A stretch of 64,000 nucleotides of DNA, from NCBI GenBank assembly GCA_022606425.2, contig JAHDVF020000444.1, forward strand, positions 434,001 to 498,000. Reading direction: 5' to 3'. Made by a program: the position numbers and the translations under genes. Of the stretch, positions 9,516-20,299 are shown in pieces. The notes below the pieces were generated by a model. That model was not told the DNA's origin. It ran no database searches and worked only from the letters and a program-made list of their open reading frames with translations. Source of the DNA: Lepidostoma basale. Its lineage: Eukaryota > Arthropoda > Insecta > Trichoptera > Lepidostomatidae. How positions within the stretch are numbered: position 1 is the stretch's first letter; each line of letters opens with the position of its first letter.

Positions 9516-10240
9516 AAGATATTTCAAAGAATCTTAATTTTAAAAAAATATGTCAAAGTTATAAAACAAAAATACGTCATAGCGTATATAAAAATAGTTT
9601 TTTTTTAATAACAACATTATTTATTTTCAACACTTATCTGTTCTAAATTGAATCCTGAAGTAACGTTTTCCAGATTTACAATGAATATAAAAATTTATTT
9701 GAATATGTTAGTTTTAGTTATTAGTTTTATATTTTGACGCTAATCAAATGAACATTAAGAAATTGAAATAATTTTCTCTCTAGCGTTTCTCTCCATTATG
9801 AATTTCAAATTAGATAAAAAATTAACATCCAAAAAGTTGTCATAAATTCTGCATATGTTTTGTAAGCAGAAAACAATTGTCAATCCACCCTCTCCCCCCC
9901 CCCCCCCTTTTTGATCCCTAAACTTATTATAATCTGTGTAATGTACAGTCTAGTTAATGAGAATAGGAACAATGTTTGATTTTTAATGTAAGCTGTAAGA
10001 TGAGATTAGTTTATTTTTGTAAAGATGGCAATGTTTTTCCATACGATATTTCGAGTCTAGTCAACGGTAATGAAAATGTACTGAAGAGTAATATATAATG
10101 ATATTTAATGTTGTCCAATACTTTTAAGGATTCCATATGCATTCGAAATTCAAATTAAACATTTTAAATGATTCCGAATAAACATTCCGTATTATTTTAT
10201 ATAACATACATAATAAAACAATTCTTAGTATGAGTTGTTA
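9516..10240. other. Unassigned AT-rich DNA with a poly-C run
   Basis: No gene seen. A run of about 14 C (9894-9907) is followed by T's; such a G/C homopolymer is rare in this AT-rich setting. Confidence 0.5.
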
Positions 10241-10310
10241 TTAAAAATATCGTTTTATTTAATTATTATTTAAAATAAACTTCCATCAAGAGATTTCAGT
10301 GAAATCATTT
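10240..10310 (+). repeat. Outer arm of the 58.6-kb palindrome family
   Basis: TATCGTTTTATTTAATTATTATTTAAAATAAACTTCCATCAAGAGATTTCAGT-type sequence, identical in layout to the arm ends at 58730-58790, 42470-42590 and 44180-44240. The module itself is missing here. Confidence 0.55.
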
Positions 10311-10781
10311 GATTATCTTAAAAATATTGTTGTGATATTATGAAGATTTATTAAAGAAAATCTTAAAAGTTCTGTATTTAATTAAAAACACAATATAATT
10401 TTCGTTTTAAAAATTCTCAATTAAAACATACCATAAAAAATTAATTTGATATTATATATTGTAGAAATAGAAGAAAAAATACGACGAATAACTTAGCTCA
10501 ATACGAATATCTGTATACTTAACTCTAACTGTATATATAATATATAATTTTATAAATGGAATCTTATGTATCATAATATATTCCTTATTATGTGTGTTGG
10601 AGTTCTGTTTAATTACAATGTATCCCGTCCGATTGACTTTGAGTTTCTTATTGCACTAAAATTATTAATGTTATATTTTTTGTTTCTTAAACAATGATGT
10701 AAAACTTCATACTAAATAATTAATACGAATGAAAACGTTTGTTATCTATAAGTTTTGTTAAATTTTATTTGAATGATATAT
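10311..10781. other. Unassigned AT-rich DNA; family E fragment at its end
   Basis: A family E outer arm (ACAATGATGTAAAACTTCAT...AATACGAATGAAAACG) is seen at about 10690-10770. Nothing else recognised. Confidence 0.45.
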
Positions 10782-11445
10782 TTTAACCATCACGTCGTCC
10801 CCCGCAGGGGAGGCAGAAAGAATGGACTGCCACACCTGACATATTTTTTCCGCTTTCTCAACATTCACGTGGCCGACATTCAATATTTGATTTATTTGAT
10901 CGTGCCACGTTTTCCTCGGTCTTCTTCAATTTCTATTTCCATTTACATCGTTAACTTATCATTTTTTTACCATTCTTTGTTCATTCATTCTTTCCATATA
11001 TCCAAACCATCTTAATGATCCTTTCATTATTTTGTTCATAACACCATCATTTGCACCGCATTCACTTCTTATATTTTCATTCGACACTATCATACACATC
11101 GCACGCTTAATAGTAAACTGACCGATTATGTTTTAGGTCACAATTGAGTTAATATTAGACAGAGGCTTGTGTTAAGGCTATCCATCTATTTTTCACAATG
11201 TTAACGCTATCCATTCGTAGTACGATAATCGTTCACAATGTTAACGCTATCCATTCGTACGTGTTTTTCAACTGTTTTTGTTAAAACACCGACTCATGTC
11301 AGATTGAGCAAAACTTGCTTTTTTGAGTTAAGCTAGTGTTCTATTAAGCGTGCGACATATTCGTCTTAGATATCTCATTTCCACTGCATTTATTTTACTT
11401 TAATTCTTTATTTGTCAGTTCCATGCGTCGCTTCCATACACAATA
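10782..11445 (-). mobile_element. Family A LINE split by a MITE
   Basis: Reverse-strand copy of the GTTA-tailed family: 3' end at 10782 (AACCATCACGTCG), then the RPRKTWHDQI-equivalent region, the RWFGYMER-like region and the IRSECGAND-like region. A 253-bp element interrupts the codons just after the region equivalent to SVYDRV, and the LINE resumes at 11354 with the complement of SLRRMC. Frames are broken. Confidence 0.8.
11101..11353. mobile_element. 253-bp MITE with GCACGCTTAATAG termini
   Basis: Exact 13-bp terminal inverted repeats (11101-11113 and 11341-11353). Inside, a 28-bp unit containing TTCACAATGTTAACGCTATC is present twice in tandem (about 11202 and 11231 onward), with a weaker third copy upstream. 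It is inserted in a family A LINE. I could not fix the target duplication. Confidence 0.75.
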
Positions 11446-11454
11446 ATAACATTT

Positions 11455-11515
11455 AATAATGCCTCAGCAAGGCGAAACAGGTCATTCCCATAAAATATAA
11501 TTCAACATCTAGAAA
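11455..11515 (+). repeat. Family E module, single arm
   Basis: AATAATGCCTCAGCAAGGC then GAAACAGGTC: hairpin GCCT/AGGC followed by GAAAC-AG-GTC, as in other family E copies. Confidence 0.6.
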
Positions 11516-11884
11516 AAATACTGATGGAATGGTATCGATTGTCGTGTTTCACATTCTAGAACTATTTGTTACATTATAATTTATAAGACTGGAATCCTTA
11601 CAGTTTACAGAGCGGATCCAGAATAATGTATGTTTAGAGAATATTCTTAATTTAGATTTATTGCTTGTTTGGCTCGGCTGCTCCACGACTTTGATCGCTC
11701 CCAGCTCCAATAAATATTTGCATTTTAACAAATATACAATCCTTGTGTATGCTTCGATAAATTCTCTATGGAATCGATCATTCAATTATTTTTAACATCT
11801 AAAAACTATCGTAAATCAATGGCTGCCTTATTTTATGTCAATTTTGATAGTAATGTATCTTTTTGTTTTTTTGAATTTATACTA
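11516..11884. other. Unassigned DNA with a 78-codon reverse frame
   Basis: The reverse strand holds an open frame (11549-11785) beginning MNDRFHREFIEAYTRIVYLL. It might be a relic of an element's coding region. I do not recognise the family, and neither flank shows splice or promoter signals. Confidence 0.35.
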
Positions 11885-12386
11885 ATACTTGTAGAAAAAT
11901 ACTGGATTTTAAACCATTGCGGGTTAATCATTTTTAAGGATTAATTGTATCTCAATAGAGACGAAGATGTAAATTGTTTTTTTTGGAAACATAATATGGT
12001 AGCCGATGCGTTTACATGACTGTCATTGGTTGGGTTAAGCGATCACTTTATGTTAACAACATTCCCCATTCCGCCCTTCTTACGACCACCACATCTGACA
12101 AATTTTTGGAAGATGTATAAAATATATGCTACTATGTTTGAACACTTCACATTTTTTAGGTCAATCTACACTAGCGCCATCTATTAAGATCAAATGTAAG
12201 CATTAAGCAGAAAACCTTTATTAATGCAATGTGAAAGGCTTATGCAATTATCATACTCCTAGACAACGCCTGGAGATCCAACCAATGATAGGTCGTAAGT
12301 CCTGTAAACGCCTCGACTACCATATTCTGTTTCCAAAAAAAAACAATTTACATCTTCATCTCTATTGAGATACAATTAATCCTTAG
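11885..12386. mobile_element. Full-length MITE (TGTATCTCAATAGAG family)
   Basis: Inverted repeats of roughly 100 bp begin at AAGGATTAATTGTATC (about 11936) and end at GATACAATTAATCCTT (12385). The internal part includes TTGGGTTAAGCGATC and the block CACTAGCGCCATCTA. An internally deleted copy (61505-61745) and a left-half copy (40029-40290) exist. About 50 bp to the left (from 11885) is also shared with the 61.5-kb copy, so the true element or its host repeat starts earlier. Confidence 0.8.
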
Positions 12387-12399
12387 TAATGTATCTTCT

Positions 12400-12640
12400 T
12401 TCTTCTTTTTGTCCTGTCACACCTCCGTGGTGCACAGGGCCTCAAGGAACCTTCTCCATCCGACTGTATCACATGTCTGAGGTCTAACATCATCCCAAGT
12501 GAGGCCTGCTGCTTTAACCTCTTCCTGCAAGGCTCTTCTCCAGGTGGCTCTACCAAAGGAGGCGATTTGTATATCTGTTGTGAGTACTGCGAGCAACATG
12601 ACCCATTTCATTTTGACAGCGTCATTTTATTCTTGCCATT
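12400..12640 (-). mobile_element. Family F LINE, 3' end
   Basis: The reverse strand encodes a C-terminal LINE segment: ATWRRALQEEVKAAGLTWDD, then VGWRRFLEALCTTEV, then stop and a GAA-rich tail. The WRxLEALC pattern is the usual ending of this class of non-LTR ORF. Related pieces are at 34740-35125 (-) and possibly 16771-16890 (+). Confidence 0.7.
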
Positions 12641-12699
12641 CTTCCAATGATTTCCGACACTCCTGTTTTGCCGCTATACTGATAACCAATGAAGCTATG

Positions 12700-14470
12700 G
12701 AAAAAGCAATTTCGTAATCTATACATAAAAAAACGCACGGTTAATTTTTGAGTTCCGCGAGTTGGCGGAGCTTACAAATTTCAGCGAAGATTAAAATCTA
12801 TATAATAAAATTAAAATCTATATAATAAAAAAACCTAAAATATCAATACCTTAAAATCTATGTAAAAGTTTTTACAATATATGTTTCATACACACTAGAA
12901 AAGAAATAATGCATTATTAAAATTAAAAGGTCTCAAGTCAGCTATTGAAATTATAAATTTTTTACAATTTTTATTAGAATTTTTATGAATCAAAACATAA
13001 AAAATATATATTACTCTTATTATCTCGAGGTTTTTCATGAATAATATATCTTTATTATGAGAAAGTAAAATTTTTATGATTTAAAATGTTAAGATAAATA
13101 CGTTATCTTAGAAAAGTGAAAAAAATAATGTTCTTATTTATTTTTTAAAAATTCAAAATTATGGAATTCAAGCGTCATCAAAAACATACATTTTTAAAAT
13201 TTTGTGTTGGCTCTTTATATGTATAGAAGATTAATGTTTCATTATTTTCTCATCACCTGGCCAGGTATTTCCATAATTATGATAATTGAATATTTTTGTT
13301 TTTCAAAGATAAATGTACATAATGATAGTGCATAGTTTAAGAATGTAAATATTTCCCTTTCAAAGAAACGTTCCAATGCGCCCTCCTTTTAAAATAATGT
13401 TTCTAGTCATAATATTTACGAAAATTAAAATGTAATTGATAATAACTAAAATAGTTGTTAAAACGTTATACAAGAAACAGATATTTTTATTATTCCCATT
13501 TAAAATATTTCAAAAAACAACATATTATTTATTCACAATTTAACTATATCAAAATAAATTTTCCACCCTGATGTTATTCCTAAGTTAAATTTTTTTTATT
13601 TAAGAATGTATTCAACTATATAAAAAAAACATGCTTGTAAATAACCATATCTGTTTCTTGAAGTGGCATTAATGTTTGTGTGATCACAGATGGTGTCAAA
13701 TAAAATCGAGTTTTCGAATAAAATTCAAGTTTATTTTTCATGTCCCATTTTGTTTATTAATACTCTATTTAAAACTTTGTTAAACTGAGGATACAAATAA
13801 TCGAGTATTACAGGTAAGTCGCCAATCAATCAAAGGATTTGACACTGAAAGAAACTAATTTCTAAAATAACAGAACAGAGAGAGAATTGCACACGGAGTA
13901 AGTTTTATAATGGGTGTTTTTTTTAGAAGTTTGGTTTTTAAACTGCCAACATTGTTTCTACAGACTGTCAATTTGACAATTGAGAATTGATTTGTAGTTA
14001 ATACATTTTGCCATTTTACCCAATTGCTTAATAAAGTTGTCGAAAATTGCACTTCACCATTGCGCTTCATTCGAGCTAGCCGTTAGCTTATATGCCCCAA
14101 ATTATATTTAAACAAAAATGGCATAAAATTATCTATTTAATGAAGCCAATATCATAGACATTAACATTATTTTAGTGTGTTTTTATTTATTTTATATTTG
14201 TATACCTCTAAAAAAACACTCTTAAACATGTTGTTACATAAAGCGATTATATGAAATCTGCTATTCTCTAGCTTATTATTAAAATTATACTAAATTCTAT
14301 TTTGTTTTATATATCGATGTAACTGTCTATTAAAGAACTGGTGTCTTGTCATATACATCAGTCAAATATGATATCCAGTGGAACAAGATGCCATTGAAAT
14401 AATATGCTACTTGGTCACATAATATTCGAGTATTCCTTTTAAAAATAATTTCTTTTTTTCTTGTTTTTTC
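12700..14470. other. 1.8 kb of unassigned AT-rich DNA
   Basis: No gene, terminal repeat or module recognised. A short direct repeat (AAAATCTATATAATAAAATT) occurs near 12790-12835. The reverse frame at 13855-14070 is AT-rich and has no motif. Confidence 0.5.
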
Positions 14471-14474
14471 ACCA

Positions 14475-14645
14475 CCTTATTTTTGATTTATCAAAGCAAC
14501 CAGTTTTGCTCCCGCCGAAGCTTCATCAGGATTACAAAACAAACAATTTTTTTAACATTTTAAGTTCGTTTTGTAACCATGACGAAGCTTTGGCTGGAGC
14601 GAAACCTGTTGGTTTGATAAAAAAAAATTAAATTGGTAAAAAAGT
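14475..14645. repeat. Family D palindrome
   Basis: Arms at about 14475-14542 and 14563-14645 are inverted copies of the module (C)CTGATGA-A-GCT...AGC-GAAAC. The flanks give AT-rich arms with TTTGATAAA. Confidence 0.75.
14575..14614 (+). ncRNA. Hammerhead-like module (family D)
   Basis: Core ATGACGA at 14579-14585, one extra A, hairpin 14587-14600, GAAAC 14601-14605, CT, GTT 14608-14610. AACC (14575-14578) pairs with GGTT (14611-14614) as stem I. Core position 3 is A instead of C, so this copy may be inactive. Confidence 0.35.
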
Positions 14646-14929
14646 AGAGTATTGTTTTTTAATTAATTTAATAGTGTCACATTGCAAATTAAGTTCTTCA
14701 TACAAAAGTATATTCCTTTACATCAATTAAAACATTATATTTTTTGAGGTATTATACCTCCATCGTCTGCAGAGCTATATAAACTGTTAGCACTAGAAGT
14801 TAATTAAAAAGTTTTAGTAAAATACCAGAAGAATATGCTCTCTCATTAACTTTGCGATAGAATGAATTAGATCCGTGGTAAGTAAATATGAATCGACGTA
14901 ATAAATAATTTGGAAAACAGGCAACCCAC

Positions 14930-15150
14930 ATATCGGATCAGTTGTGATAATGATCTAATAACAAAACAATGAGTCAGAGGCATTCTTGGTCCATTCCGCG
15001 GAGATTATTCTGGAAGATCGGTGATACGGGAGTCGGGGCGCGGAATGCGGGGAGCCGCGCGAAGGTGATTCTCATCCAATATTCACACTAAAATTAGGCC
15101 CGCGGAAAAACTACAGTAGCGGAGAACTCCGCAATCCGAAATTATAAGCT
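14930..15150. other. Non-repetitive GC-richer block
   Basis: Contains GGGAGTCGGGGCGCGGAATG and several CCGCGG/TCCGC motifs, with no long frame and no repeat relatives in the window. It lies about 2.8 kb upstream of Mp20. A regulatory element is possible but not shown. Confidence 0.3.
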
Positions 15151-15317
15151 TCCAGAATTTTCATATGAAAAGACAGAAAGAAAATATATTTTAAGTTATG
15201 TTAAGTAAATAATGAACATAAACTTTATATATTGTATTATTTATTTGCCAAAACTTTGTGTTGCAGATTCATTGAATAAAGTTTCTTTTTTTAACTCCGT
15301 ACACTTTATTAGAAAAC

Positions 15318-15510
15318 AAAAGTTAAAAAAGTAAACATGTTCGGACAAAGAAGTCCTTCATCAGTGGTGTAAATATTTAAAAAAATAATTCATGAATGTG
15401 TTAAGCTTTGACATCTGTCAAAACAGACCACACTCATGAAAATTAAAAAAAAAATTATATAAATGATGTAGGGCTTTTGTGTCCGAAACATTTTTGTTGT
15501 TTAATTTTAT
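15318..15510. repeat. Inverted pair of GTCC-GAAAC modules
   Basis: The left arm (reverse strand, 15340-15366) reads CTGATGA-A-GGAC...GTCC-GAACATG. The right arm (15464-15492, +) reads ATGATGT-A-GGGC...GTCC-GAAACATT. About 95 bp separate the arms. Confidence 0.65.
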
Positions 15511-15594
15511 AATTTTTAAATTTTAATAAGGTTGGTATTGGGTACTAAGTATTTATACAGTAAATCTTTTAAAAAAATATTTATATAGTATTTT

Positions 15595-15725
15595 TAGTTG
15601 AATTCCACTGTGTTTATGGAATCGACCAGTTTCAACAGCTCGCTGCCATCTTCTGGTCTGGCACCAGAAGATTGCAGCGAGCTGCCGAAACCGGTCGAAG
15701 CCATAAACCTAAGTGAAATTTAACT
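15595..15725. repeat. Family G palindrome
   Basis: Near-perfect head-to-head arms (15595-15661 and 15662-15725) with almost no spacer. The right arm reads CCAGAAGATTGCAGCGAGC, TGCC, then GAAACCGGTCGAAGCC. The 5-bp hairpin GCAGC/GCTGC precedes GAAAC. Confidence 0.8.
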
Positions 15726-16176
15726 AGATATATACTAAAAATAAAAAATAAAATTTAATATTCATTATTTACATTGAATTTCAAATAAAAACATTAATAT
15801 TTTATGTTAAGTAGGTGACCAATGAACAAGGATTTTTCCATATTTGTAAATTACTGTATTTTGATGAAATAATTTACGCATCAATTTGACAAAAGATATT
15901 CATGCATTGTTTTAGCGAAGTCTCAACCCTTACAATATAATAACTGTTATTTATATAGAGGAAATCGTAAGTTTTCTAGAATATTTATATTATTTTAAGG
16001 AAGGGTCGTATTTCGCCTTGCTATCGCATAAAAAAATAATAATGTTCCAATTAAATGTTTCATTTGATGTTGCCATAATAGAGCGAAAACTTCACTTAAA
16101 AAAAGATACAATAAAATGTTATATTATAGCATCCTGTTTAATATAAAAACACAAAACAATTAAAGATAGTCGAAAA
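15726..16176. other. Unassigned AT-rich DNA
   Basis: A degraded family E remnant is possible at about 15960-16085. No gene seen. Confidence 0.4.
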
Positions 16177-16360
16177 AAATAGTCCATTGTTTTGACCGAA
16201 ACAGTATGATACTTCAACATTATTACTGTTCAAATTTAAAACACTGTTATTAGATCACAATTTCTTTTATTCACTGAGAGTGTCGCGACAGCTGTTTCGC
16301 CAACCGATAAAAATAAATTCTGATATTATAACAGTGTTTTAAATAAAATAAAAATAGTGA
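16177..16360. repeat. Family B repeat with TCCATTGTTTTG end
   Basis: Left end TAGTCCATTGTTTTGACCG, then the ACACTGTTATTAGATCACA block, and a reverse-strand family B module (GTCGCGACAGCTGTTTCGCC). It ends in the inverted AATTCTGATATTATAACAG. It is an incomplete copy of the element seen whole at 51810-52090. Confidence 0.6.
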
Positions 16361-16654
16361 TTAAAGTGATAAGAACGAAGTAAGAAAAAATACGTTTAAA
16401 CAATCAGATCACTCAAAAATATTAATTACATGAAAGACATTGATTGTTTTTATGAAATAATCGAATCCACATTTATAAATGGAATTGTGTATGTTGTTCT
16501 CAACTGATAACTAGATTTTATAGTCTTTCGCATAACACTATCATCTTCCGTGCCAACTGCCCTAGCTTTAGTGGTGATGGTCCAGTCATTGAAGTTTCAG
16601 AATACCAGTTGACTCCCCATCGTATCTTAGTTGATTAAATTTTTACCGAGATTT
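16361..16654. other. Unassigned DNA
   Basis: No gene or recognised repeat. Confidence 0.4.
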
Positions 16655-16770
16655 TTATAGTTATAATTATAATGATTATAGTTATAATTATAATGATTAT
16701 CGTTATAACGATTTATAATATGAAGTGACCACATTGAGAGTTATAACGATTTATTATATGAAGTGACCAC
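16655..16770. repeat. AT tandem repeats
   Basis: TATAATGATTATAGTTATAAT-type repeats, followed by two copies of a 38-bp unit containing TTATAACGATTTAT and ATATGAAGTGACCAC. Confidence 0.7.
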
Positions 16771-16890
16771 CCAGCGAGGATTCCCAAGATCGTGATGCAT
16801 GCTCGAGACTCCAGAGGGCCATCGTCCACCAGGACGACCACCAAAGAGATGGAGACAAATCTGAACGTCTTCAACACAATGTAAGATTTT
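16771..16890 (+). mobile_element. LINE C-terminal scrap
   Basis: Reads as a frame-broken piece resembling GRPPKRWRQ (CCACCAAAGAGATGGAGACA), the GRPxxRW motif of non-LTR C-termini. Too short to assign to a family. Confidence 0.4.
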
Positions 16891-16984
16891 TTTTATAAAG
16901 AAAAATAAAAAAAGAAGTTTTTAATATACTTATTTCATACCGAATATGTTAATGAATATATTAAATACTATGTTATAGTATTTA

Positions 16985-17206
16985 AAAAAAAGTTTTTTGT
17001 TGAGCAATGATGTAAAACTAAATATTCAATAGTTAATACGAATGAAAACGTCTGTTTTCTGGAAGATTTATTAGATTTAATGTGAATGATATGTTTTGCC
17101 TGTCCAAGGCATTATCAAATATTTGATAATGCCTAAGGCTGGTGAAATATGTAATTCACATTAAATAAAATAAATTTTCCAGAAAACAGACGTTTTCATT
17201 TGTATT
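16985..17206. repeat. Family E palindrome
   Basis: Arms at about 17035-17120 and 17121-17206 meet at TTATCAAATATTTGATAA. Both run outward through TTTTCTGGAA to AAACAGACGTTTTCAT. The left flank is GAGCAATGATGTAAAACT. Confidence 0.8.
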
Positions 17207-17209
17207 ATT

Positions 17210-17932
17210 TACCACTATTTTAATCTTAACGAAACAATATTTTGACACCATTGCTTGGTTAAAAAAAATTAATAGAAATATAAAATTTATTTGATTTGGT
17301 ATAATTAATAATTTAGAAGAGAAATATTTTTAATTTACATTTTTTTTCAAATTTATCTTGCACATAATATAGTCGTAATCAGTGGCGTACATTTCATATT
17401 AAGAAATTGGATGTACATGGAAAACAATTAATGTAAAAAATATCATAACCTTATAAAAACAACCAACTTCTGATGTATCTTTTTATGCTAATGAATATTA
17501 TATATTTTTTAAAGAATATACTCGTTTTTTACTTTGCTTAACCTAAAGCTTATATAGCTTACATGCTATTGAGCATGGTATTTATATAATCCATAAAAAA
17601 ACATGCACATCTGTAATGTAGCCGGTAATTGTAAGGAAATTATTATTGTAAACCAGTCCATACTAATATTCTGAGTTAAGTATAATTTGATTGCAATTGT
17701 ATAACGTACGCAAGGACGTTATTAATATTAATGTAATTTATATATATCTCTTATTCCACATGTAATAAGCCATTAGTTATTATAAAAAAAACTTATTTAC
17801 GTCTATCATCAGACACGCCAAGAGCTACAGGAGTCTGAAAATATGATTCCAATTAATTTTCTGGTTATGACGATACCGCACTGTGAGGGCGGCGGGTATG
17901 GCGGGAATGGCGGGGGAGGGCGACTGGCGGGC
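17210..17932. other. Upstream region of Mp20
   Basis: AT-rich DNA that becomes GC-rich over the last 50 bp (GGCGGG repeats, 17889-17945) just before the TATA box. The GGCGGG cluster may be promoter-proximal binding sequence. No other gene seen. Confidence 0.45.
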
Positions 17933-17967
17933 TATATAGGCGGGAGCAAGCCTGCTGCAGGTCAGTT
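17933..17967 (+). promoter_or_regulatory. Mp20 core promoter: TATA box and initiator
   Basis: TATATAGG at 17933-17940 and an arthropod-type initiator TCAGTT at 17962-17967. The presumed +1 A at 17964 is 31 bp from the first T of the TATA box, the standard spacing. It would give a 48-nt 5' UTR before the ATG at 18012. Confidence 0.7.
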
Positions 17968-18011
17968 CAGGTCTTCCTTTAGCCCGCCTAGCTCCTCACA
18001 AAACCCTAAAC

Positions 18012-18041
18012 ATGTCTCTGGAACGTCAAGTCAGAGCCAAG
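18012..18041 (+). CDS. Mp20: Mp20 coding exon 1
   Basis: Ten codons, MSLERQVRAK, ending at AAG before the donor GTCAGT; phase 0. It is too short for simple frame searches but matches the conserved N-terminus of the family. Confidence 0.93.
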
Positions 18042-20299
18042 GTCAGTCCAAAGTGTTGTGATACCAAGTGATGTGTTGTGAATTTAAAATTTGTGCAGTC
18101 TTCTATAATGGAGAAATTATTCGACATGCCGCAATTTTTTCTCTTCTTTAAATCGGGTCTAGTTATCCTAGTTGAAATAAGAATAATAAATCGTAAAACT
18201 TCATCTAATTATTTTTTTATAATGAAATGTTCTTATTTTGAAAACAGATAAAAACAAATGAATGCGAGTTTAAGATACGATTTACGAACTATTATAATTA
18301 ACCATATTTATTTAAAACACTTTGAATACAAATTTACGAGAACAAAGCTGTTTGAATCGATATTTTGGAAGACTGCACATTAAATATATCAGATTTGGAA
18401 TAATAAAAAAAATCGTTTTAGCTGTATATTTAATTCTGACATAGCAAAAAAATTTCATTTGGAGATAATTTAGAAGCATTAGTATTTTTCAATTGGGACC
18501 TACCGATCGGTTAATAAGAATTATTATATTGCAGTTGGCTGGAAAGCGCGATGCCAACCAGGAGAAGGAAGCCCAGGAGTGGATGGAGCAGGTCTTGGGA
18601 GCCAAGTTCCCCCCCGGCGAGCTGTACGAGGATGTCATCAAGGATGGCACCGTCCTCTGCCAGCTGATGAACAAGATCCATCCAGGAGCCGTCGCCAAGA
18701 TCAACACCAGCGGTGGACAGTTCAAGATGATGGAGAACATCAACAAGTGAGTAGCAACTTCATTTATCAGATCCAAGATTCAAAATTAGACTACAATACA
18801 ATTTTTGATTAATACAATGTGGTTGCCTTCATTTACGGTAAAAAAAAATTACCTCGAACATTGTCCGGCTATATTTGCAGCTCAGACAAATTGTTCATCA
18901 TTATTTTAAGTACAATTTATTGTACAAATAAACAACTAAAATAAAAAGGTTTTTAAGACACATTCATATATGAGCTGGAAATGTAGCCATCTGCAATACG
19001 TAACATTTTTTGGACTACAAATGAAGCCAGCCGCACTTTAGGGGTTAAAGAAAGTTTCCTTGTGAATATATAAAAAAAATTCAATTTGGAACGAAATTGG
19101 TAAAATTAATAAAAAATGATATTTTTAACAGCACAACAACTTCTTTTAACGTGTCAATTTCGGATTAAATTATTTTTTTAAATCTTACTAAAGAAAGATA
19201 AGAAAATATATTAACGAAGAAGTCATAAAGAAGAGTATTAATTATGGTCAGTAATACAAATAAGAAAGTTACTTGTTAAGATAAGTCTCATCTTCTTCTT
19301 CGTCATGTTAATGAACATCTAGTTTTGTGGGGATGGTTCTAAATAGAACCATAACTCCAAAGATTTTGCCAAAGATTTTGCCGATATTTTATAATTTCCA
19401 AGGGTGCCAGGTGTTTTAATAACACTGCATGTGGAGGCACTTTGCCTCCCTCGTCACTATAACCAAATACTGATCAAGTATATCTATTACTCAAGCTTCC
19501 AGCACGCCCTGAAGAACTACGGAGTCCAGGACATTGACGTGTTCCAGACCGTCGACCTGTACGACAAGAAGGACATCTCTCAGGTCACCAGCACACTGTT
19601 CGCTCTGGGCAGGCAGGTTAGTAAAGCGAAGTTACTTTATCTGAAGTTAAAAAAAATCAACTTTAACGTATGATATGATTACACCAAGAATTACATAAGC
19701 TCTTAATGAACAGTGAATATACAGAATGGAAAACTTACTTGAACAAATAGTATAACGCTTTATTTTTCGATCTGTAGACATAATTTGGCTTTCTTCTAAT
19801 TTGCAAATCGAAAAATGACATGTTTTAAAAATGTAATATGTGGTTCTATTTATTCAAATGTGAATTCACAACACAAAGTGAAAGCGAATATAGAAGAAAA
19901 ATCTTACATCATAACTACTAACTAGAAGGAAAATGATCTAAAATTCAACAACAGATTTTATGTATTTATTAAATACTGTCTTAAGTAGAAACGATCAAAC
20001 AAAAGAGCAAACATTTGATTCAATAAGAGTTGATGAAAATATAACTGTTTATTTCAGTATTGTTTTTTAAGGATTACAGAATAATTATAATGAATATTTG
20101 TTTCCAGACATACAAGCACCCCGAGTGGTCCGGCCCCTACCTGGGACCCAAGCCCTCCGACGAGTGCAAGAGGGACTTCAGCGATGAGCAGCTCGCCGCC
20201 GGCAAGACCATCATCGGTCTCCAGGCTGGCTCCAACAAGGGCGCCACGCAGGCGGGACAGAACATGGGCGCTGGCCGCAAGATCCTCCTCGGAAAGTAA
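18012..20299 (+). CDS. Mp20: Muscle protein 20 (calponin/transgelin family)
   Basis: The spliced product is 184 aa, the same length as the insect Mp20 family. Exons are 18012-18041, 18535-18746, 19496-19616 and 20108-20299, with introns of 493, 749 and 491 bp, all GT-AG. Residues about 20-125 form one calponin-homology domain (EKEAQEWMEQVLGAKFPPGE; DGTVLCQLMNKI; NTSGGQFKMMENINNF; DVFQTVDLYDKKDISQV; TLFALGR). Residues 157-178 carry a single calponin-like repeat (IGLQAGSNKGATQAGQ). The family binds actin and is abundant in synchronous insect muscle, where it acts in the cytoplasm on thin filaments. The ATG is chosen because the family begins MSLERQVRAK. All reading phases join cleanly (0, 2, 0), there is no break, and codons are GC-ending. 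It stands alone among repeats, with its own TATA/initiator promoter and two AATAAA sites downstream. Confidence 0.96.
18535..18746 (+). CDS. Mp20: Mp20 coding exon 2
   Basis: The acceptor TATTGCAG ends at 18534 and the donor GTGAGT starts at 18747. It encodes residues 11-80 plus two bases of Asn81, the first two thirds of the calponin-homology domain. Reading on through the donor gives an immediate TGA, so splicing is required. Confidence 0.95.
19496..19616 (+). CDS. Mp20: Mp20 coding exon 3
   Basis: The acceptor ...CTCAAG ends at 19495 and is preceded by a weak pyrimidine tract; the donor is GTTAGT at 19617. The first C completes Asn81, then FQHALKNYG to LGRQ121. It contains the conserved DVFQTVDL motif of the family's CH domain. 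Confidence 0.93.
20108..20299 (+). CDS. Mp20: Mp20 coding exon 4 and stop
   Basis: The acceptor TTTCCAG ends at 20107 and the stop TAA is at 20297-20299. It encodes TYKHPEWSGPYLGPKPSDE, the linker, then the calponin-like repeat and the C-terminal GRKILLGK typical of insect Mp20. Confidence 0.95.
   Translation, partial: TYKHPEWSGPYLGPKPSDECKRDFSDEQLAAGKTIIGLQAGSNKGATQAGQNMGAGRKILLGK

Noticed and set aside
9894..9907. Poly-C run as a functional element
   Set aside because: A single homopolymer with no context; slippage or assembly error is as likely.
17843..18061. 72-codon frame over the Mp20 promoter and exon 1
   Set aside because: It overlaps the TATA box and initiator and reads the first exon out of frame.
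19496..19673. Mp20 exon 3 read on into intron 3 as a shorter isoform
   Set aside because: The extension is AT-rich and not family-like, and the GTTAGT donor at 19617 is strong.
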